64,000 nucleotides of DNA, taken from Linnemannia schmuckeri (taxonomy: Eukaryota; Mortierellomycota; Mortierellomycetes; Mortierellales; Mortierellaceae). The position numbers were made by a program, and so were the translations under genes. The notes under the pieces were generated by a model that searched no databases, had not been told where the DNA came from, and saw only the letters and a list, made by a program, of their open reading frames with translations. The DNA is taken from contig JANATG010000006.1 of assembly GCA_029449235.1 (NCBI GenBank), forward strand, positions 2,542,001-2,606,000, written 5' to 3'. Positions 59,587-64,000 of this stretch are shown here, in pieces. Numbering within the stretch: position 1 is the first letter of the stretch; each line of letters starts with the position of its first letter.

Positions 59587-61634
59587 ATGAGCACTCATGA
59601 TGCCCTCCACTCCTTCGATATCCACAACGACCTCCTCGGGCGCAACTCTCCTCCATCACAGCACCCTGACCAACACTGCATCAGTAACGATAACAACAAT
59701 AACAATAACAAGTCAACCAAGCGGATTCTCCTGACTGGAGGTGCAGGGTTCATGTAAGCGACCTGTCCTTGTAGTAGTCTGTTTGTTTATTTTTTTTCGC
59801 TGTTATCGTTATCAGTAAAAAAAAATAAAAGCATTGTTTGCTGACAATGCTTGACCCAAATTGGGCCATAATATCTTTTTCCTTAGTGGCTCGGTGCTGG
59901 TCAGGAAGCTGGTGCTGAACTACCCAGAGTACTTGATCGTTGTCGTCGACAAACTCGACTACTGTAGTTCGCTCAACAACCTCCGCCCTTTCCTTGTCCT
60001 CCTCAACGAAAACGGAGAAGAAATTGACCAGGACACTATTCATTCCTCACAGGATACACCCTCCTTCTCATCCCCATCATCAACAACAACAGCAACAACA
60101 ACGACAACAGAAATACCATGGTCACAGTCTTCAGACACCTTGAACCCCTCCGAGGACACCAATGAATTCGATCCTCGCAAGGGCAACACCAGATCCAACC
60201 CCTTGTACCCAAACTTTGTGTTCCTGGAGGGGGATATTACGGACGTGGAATTTATCGAGTCGACGATGGTCGAGTACAGGATTAATACGATCTTGCATTT
60301 GGCTGCGCAGACACATGTTGATAAGTCCTTTGGGCAGTCGATCGAGTTTACGCAGAATAATGTTTTGGGGACTCACGTTCTGCTTGAGGCGGCTAGGAAA
60401 TACTTTGTACCTCTCTCTCCCTCTCGTAAAGCAAAGGTCACTGGCAAAAGTGAGCAGGATCAGGAACAAGAAGGCGGTGACGAGGTGGAGAATCGATTTG
60501 TCTTTGTCTCTACGGATGAAGTTTATGGCGAATGTCGTCTTGGTCAGGTACGCTTTTTGTTTATGGGTTGGACAAAAACTATATTTAATTTCCTCCTCCA
60601 CTCACACAACAGCAATTAGAAGTGAACCCTCAATTAATTTTTGTGTTTTTTTTTTTTTGGCGCTCACTCTTTCTCAAAATAGCCCGACTGCAGAGAGGAC
60701 GGCCTATTGGCGCCAAGCAATCCCTACTCGGCCACCAAAGCTGCAGCAGAATGTATGGTCCAGGCATACCACAAGTCGTTCAAGATTCCTATTATCATCA
60801 CACGGAGCAACAACGTTTATGGTCCCTTTCAGTACCCTGAAAAGATCTTTCCAAAGTTCATCATGCACTTGCTCTACCCGGACTCGTACAAGTCCAGATC
60901 AGGATCGGCAGAGGGACAGGGCGGTGGCGACGAGGTGTCAAAAGGACACTGCTATATTCATGGATCGGGACAGCATTCACGGACGTATCTCTATGTGGCT
61001 GACGCCGCCAATGCGCTGGATGTAATCCTGCACCGGGGGCTTGTGGGCGAGGTGTACAATATTGGAGCAGGCCATGAGCTGAGTAATATCGAGCTGGCGC
61101 AGAATTTGATCCATAGGCTGGTCATCGAGCCCTTGCACTTGCCCTCACCACTCCATTCTTCGAACGGATACGTAAGAAATGGAAGAGGGTCGAATGGGTA
61201 CGTACAGGAACCAGATTCGTCTGTCATTATGAGACAGGAAAAGGCGAACCTACACCAGGGAGAGTGTCGGACATGTATTGACAGGATTGTGTTTGTGGAG
61301 GACCGGGCTTTCAATGATCAGCGATATGCTGTTGATTCGACAAAGCTTGTTGGGCTAGGCTGGTCGCCTCAGGTGGACTATGAACAGGGCATCGTCAACA
61401 CCAGTAAGTTGTCTTTTTGAGGACTGGTCTATACTCGACCTTTCTTTGTTGTTATTATGAGGTCACTTTTTAACATTTGTCCTTGTTTTTTTTTATCCAC
61501 CATTAGTCGAATGGTTCAGGAACAATGGGAGGTGGTGGTGGGGGGATATCCATGGGGCATTGTACCCACATTCTGTGCGGCGGTCTACCTCTGAGCAGGA
61601 CCCTCTCCTCAATACCCGAGCCTCTAGAAAATAA
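59587..61634 (+). CDS. NDP-glucose 4,6-dehydratase (RmlB/TGDS-like)
   Basis: Four exons (59587-59753, 59887-60547, 60683-61403, 61507-61634), 558 residues. Extended short-chain dehydrogenases of this type turn dTDP- or UDP-glucose into the 4-keto-6-deoxy sugar, the first step to rhamnose-like sugars. Features: NAD site LLTGGAGFIGS split by the first intron, LEGDITDVEFI, HLAAQTHVDKSF, VSTDEVYGE with the catalytic Asp-Glu pair, YSATKAAAE (YxxxK), RSNNVYGPFQYPEK, and NIGAGHELSN. It is about 200 residues longer than bacterial RmlB because of a disordered Asn-rich start, a Ser/Thr/Pro insertion near residues 100-150, an Arg/Lys/Glu-rich insertion before VFVSTDEVYG and a C-terminal tail. Introns argue against recent bacterial transfer. 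The nucleotide sugar used is not decided by sequence. Confidence 0.9.
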
Positions 61635-61899
61635 ACTATCATATGTAATTTTGTATGTGCCCTTGTCGAAACAATCTTTCTGAAGAGTGTGACCAGCATT
61701 TTCCGGCCAGTCGAGCTATTCTGCTATTTTTGCGGTGTGATGCGTGTGTATTCTCACTTTTCTCTTTTTCTTTCGTATCCTGCTTAAGGATGAACCCACA
61801 GGACGACTGCTCTCTCTTTGGCCTCACTTTTACCCTCCAGCGCAAGGTCTAGCAACTACAGGAACCAGCCCCATTATTCCAACAGGTCCACCTCCACCC

Positions 61900-63765
61900 A
61901 TGGTCGAACGGTATTCTTCAATCCCTGCTCATCCCGTCCTCGATCCAGAAGAACAACACAATCATCTCACCATGGACAACTATAATAACAACAATAACGC
62001 ACCAGACACATCACTTCAACATCAGCAGCAAGGTCAGCAAGGTCAGCAACAACAACAACAACAACAACAAGCCCATCAACCACCTCAACAACAACGCAAA
62101 ACCAATCAAAAAACCTCCCTCCGCCCATTACCCCCCGTTTACAAAATCCAGCTCCACCTACGAAAAGGCGAACCCCTCGAACGACGTCGTCTCACTCACG
62201 GACTTCCAGACCCAGAACCCTACGACCATGTCCAAGGCCAAGACTCCTACATCATTCTTCGAGAACGCATAGCCGCTCGTGTAGCGCGACACTCGGATTT
62301 ATTCTGGCCTGAGGATGGGACCCCTTATATCAAACCGGCCGAGTCAGTCCCGCAAAAGTATTATCAGCAGATGACCGAGGAGAATTTTGAGGATCAGATG
62401 GCCAAGGCTTGGAGACAGGAGGCGAAGCGCTTGCCGGATGAGGGATTGATTGTTTTGAATGTTTTTGTTTATTTGAAGGAGTGCGAGCCCAAGGAGCCTG
62501 GAGCTCCCGGACGTCCACCGGGAAGAGGAACTGCAGCAGCTGGTGGCGCTGCTACTGCAGGTGCTGCTGCTAGTGCGACTGGCCATGCTCCTGGTGCACC
62601 ACGCGGACCACGGACGAGGTTAAGATTGACAGATGGCACAGCAGCGACAGCAGCAGGACCTGGAGCTGGGACAGAAGTAGGGGCTGTCCGACCGAGGCCG
62701 TTGAACATTCCAGGAGGAACTGCACCAGTACCACGACCAGGACCGCCACCGGGAGGAGCAGGATTGTTACCTCCTAGGCCACCAGGGGCGCCAGGGACTG
62801 GACGGCCGGGTAGACCGCCACTACCTCCTCATCTTCGCAGACGACCACCTCCACCAGGATCACATGCAGCAGGAGGAGTGGGGCCAGGAGGGGGACCGGG
62901 ACCTATACGGAGGGGCCCAGGTCGTCCACCAGGTCGTCCACTATTTCGACCACCACCACCTGGGATGCAGGGGCCTAGAGTTCGACCCAGTGCTGTCGAT
63001 CAAGCTATCAGGAATAAGGTCCCTACACCCGGAGAGGCTGTCGTGGCGGCCATTAATTCTCCTATCGTCACTTCAGCAGCTTCGCCTTCGTCCTTATCAA
63101 CTTCAACACTAACAATAGCAGCAGCAGCAGCAGCATTGTCAGGAGTCTCTACGTCTTTTTCTACTTCGTCATCGTCGTCGTCAGCAATACCAGCAAACAT
63201 TCCACTCAACCCAAACCTGGTCTCGGTGCCATTACCACCATTAGCCACACGGACACAAGCACCCCGAGCAGCATCCGCATCCGCACGACAACAACACCAG
63301 CACCGTCTCAGTGCCATCCCTCAAATCCACCCTCCACCCTCACCCCCAGCAGCTGCACCAGCAGTCGACCAGGACCATGAGATGGAAGATGTCGGCAATA
63401 ACAATCATAACGACATTGATGACCTGATGCAGGACGATTTTGACCAGCCTGGATTGGAGGAGTTGCCGCCACAACGGACTTACACCATCCACGCCCCACC
63501 CTCGCCGTCACCTCCTCCAGCAGCAACATCATCATCTTCAGCAGCGTCGTCGTCGTCTTCAGTTCACACTTATTCGGTGCGACCGCATCCTCTGGGCCTG
63601 CAACCTCAACATCAAGCCCAGACGGCACAGGCAGGACAGGCAGCTGCAGCAGCAGGAGGAGGAGGGAATGATGGAGACTTCAAGACGATTAATGTCAAGA
63701 TCAATGGGCTTGTTGTTCCCATTATGTTTGATATCAAAAGTCTGCGAGAAGCTATCTTTTCGTGA
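61900..63765 (+). CDS. Large Pro/Gly/Ala-rich protein of unknown function, 621 residues
   Basis: Open frame with in-frame ATG at 61900 (MVERYSSIPAHPVLDPEEQH). The frame stays open upstream to 61744 without an ATG, so a 5' exon is possible. An Asn/Gln-rich start is followed by a compact charged module of about 115 residues (VYKIQLHLRKGEPLERRRLT, YIILRERIAARVARHSDLFW, YQQMTEENFEDQMAKAWRQE, LIVLNVFVYLKE). Residues about 190-420 are Gly/Pro/Arg-rich with many RPPxRP-type repeats. The rest is Ser/Ala/Pro-rich with an acidic patch (NNHNDIDDLMQDD). The end is again well ordered: TINVKINGLVVPIMFDIKSL. The ordered N-terminal module suggests a real domain that I do not recognise. Confidence 0.6.
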   Translation: MVERYSSIPAHPVLDPEEQHNHLTMDNYNNNNNAPDTSLQHQQQGQQGQQQQQQQQQAHQPPQQQRKTNQKTSLRPLPPVYKIQLHLRKGEPLERRRLTHGLPDPEPYDHVQGQDSYIILRERIAARVARHSDLFWPEDGTPYIKPAESVPQKYYQQMTEENFEDQMAKAWRQEAKRLPDEGLIVLNVFVYLKECEPKEPGAPGRPPGRGTAAAGGAATAGAAASATGHAPGAPRGPRTRLRLTDGTAATAAGPGAGTEVGAVRPRPLNIPGGTAPVPRPGPPPGGAGLLPPRPPGAPGTGRPGRPPLPPHLRRRPPPPGSHAAGGVGPGGGPGPIRRGPGRPPGRPLFRPPPPGMQGPRVRPSAVDQAIRNKVPTPGEAVVAAINSPIVTSAASPSSLSTSTLTIAAAAAALSGVSTSFSTSSSSSSAIPANIPLNPNLVSVPLPPLATRTQAPRAASASARQQHQHRLSAIPQIHPPPSPPAAAPAVDQDHEMEDVGNNNHNDIDDLMQDDFDQPGLEELPPQRTYTIHAPPSPSPPPAATSSSSAASSSSSVHTYSVRPHPLGLQPQHQAQTAQAGQAAAAAGGGGNDGDFKTINVKINGLVVPIMFDIKSLREAIFS

Positions 63766-64000
63766 CATGGCACGGACATGAGCACGGATAGCTAAGAATA
63801 CTTTTTTAGGGCTTTTTCGCCTTTTTTTTTTCTTGCGGAAGATGAGGAGGAGAGCGAGGTGGATAAGAGCAAGCAGGCAAGCAGACAGTCAGGACGTAAA
63901 CTCTTTTTTTTTTTTTGTCTCTCTGGCGCCACCATCATTAATTACAATCAACCACTCCCCTAGCTCACTTGCTTCAGATGGAATAATAATCTTTCTTCCT
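63766..64000. other. 3' flank to the window edge
   Basis: 235 bases after the last stop codon, with poly(T) runs near 63820 and 63905-63917. No feature recognised. Confidence 0.4.

Noticed and set aside
59587..61634. Recent bacterial transfer of the RmlB-like gene
   Set aside because: Three phase-consistent spliceosomal introns, low-complexity insertions typical of neighbouring genes and ordinary local base use point to a resident eukaryotic gene.

Overview
The window looks like nuclear DNA of an early-diverging fungus, most likely Mortierellaceae (Mortierella/Linnemannia type). Genes are cut by many short GT-AG introns with pyrimidine-rich 3' ends. Promoters often carry a TATA box followed by a CT-rich leader. 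The gene set includes a mitochondrial GatB, PAN2, a fungal Dicer, a DHX33-like helicase, a JMJD7-like protein and an animal-type phenylalanine hydroxylase, which is rare in fungi but reported from Mortierella alpina. The taxonomic call is an inference from gene content; no sequence search was run.

Layout. 1-616: 5' part of a calcipressin (calcineurin regulator) gene running off the left edge, then about 3.3 kb without a recognisable gene. 3.9-21.7 kb: four secreted M13 (neprilysin-like) zinc metallopeptidase genes, two on minus (A, B) and two on plus (C, D), with a chitin/polysaccharide deacetylase gene between A and B. All four share one seven-exon plan with nearly identical exon lengths. 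A and B are open throughout apart from a start problem in A; C and D carry stop codons, and C also has a one-base deletion, so both look like decaying copies. 21.8-38.1 kb: compact housekeeping block with a DHX33-like DEAH helicase, a JMJD7-like JmjC hydroxylase, phenylalanine hydroxylase, Dicer and an F-box protein.

38.2-48.8 kb is a different kind of DNA: short or broken coding remnants (including a DUF4238-like pseudogene), a probable processed retrocopy with a 17-bp target-site duplication, three fragments of the 3' part of LSU rRNA in one orientation, and degenerate T-rich simple repeats. It looks like an insertion and decay zone between two conserved gene blocks. 48.8-63.8 kb returns to ordinary genes: PAN2, mitochondrial GatB, a universal-stress-protein domain protein, an RmlB-type NDP-glucose 4,6-dehydratase and a large low-complexity Pro/Gly-rich protein.

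How genes may work together: the M13 peptidases and the deacetylase all have secretion signals or candidate signals and could act on extracellular or wall substrates. PAN2 and Dicer act in mRNA decay and small-RNA production. The rest is general metabolism and RNA processing. I found no CRISPR array, no convincing tRNA gene and no bacterial-type operon.
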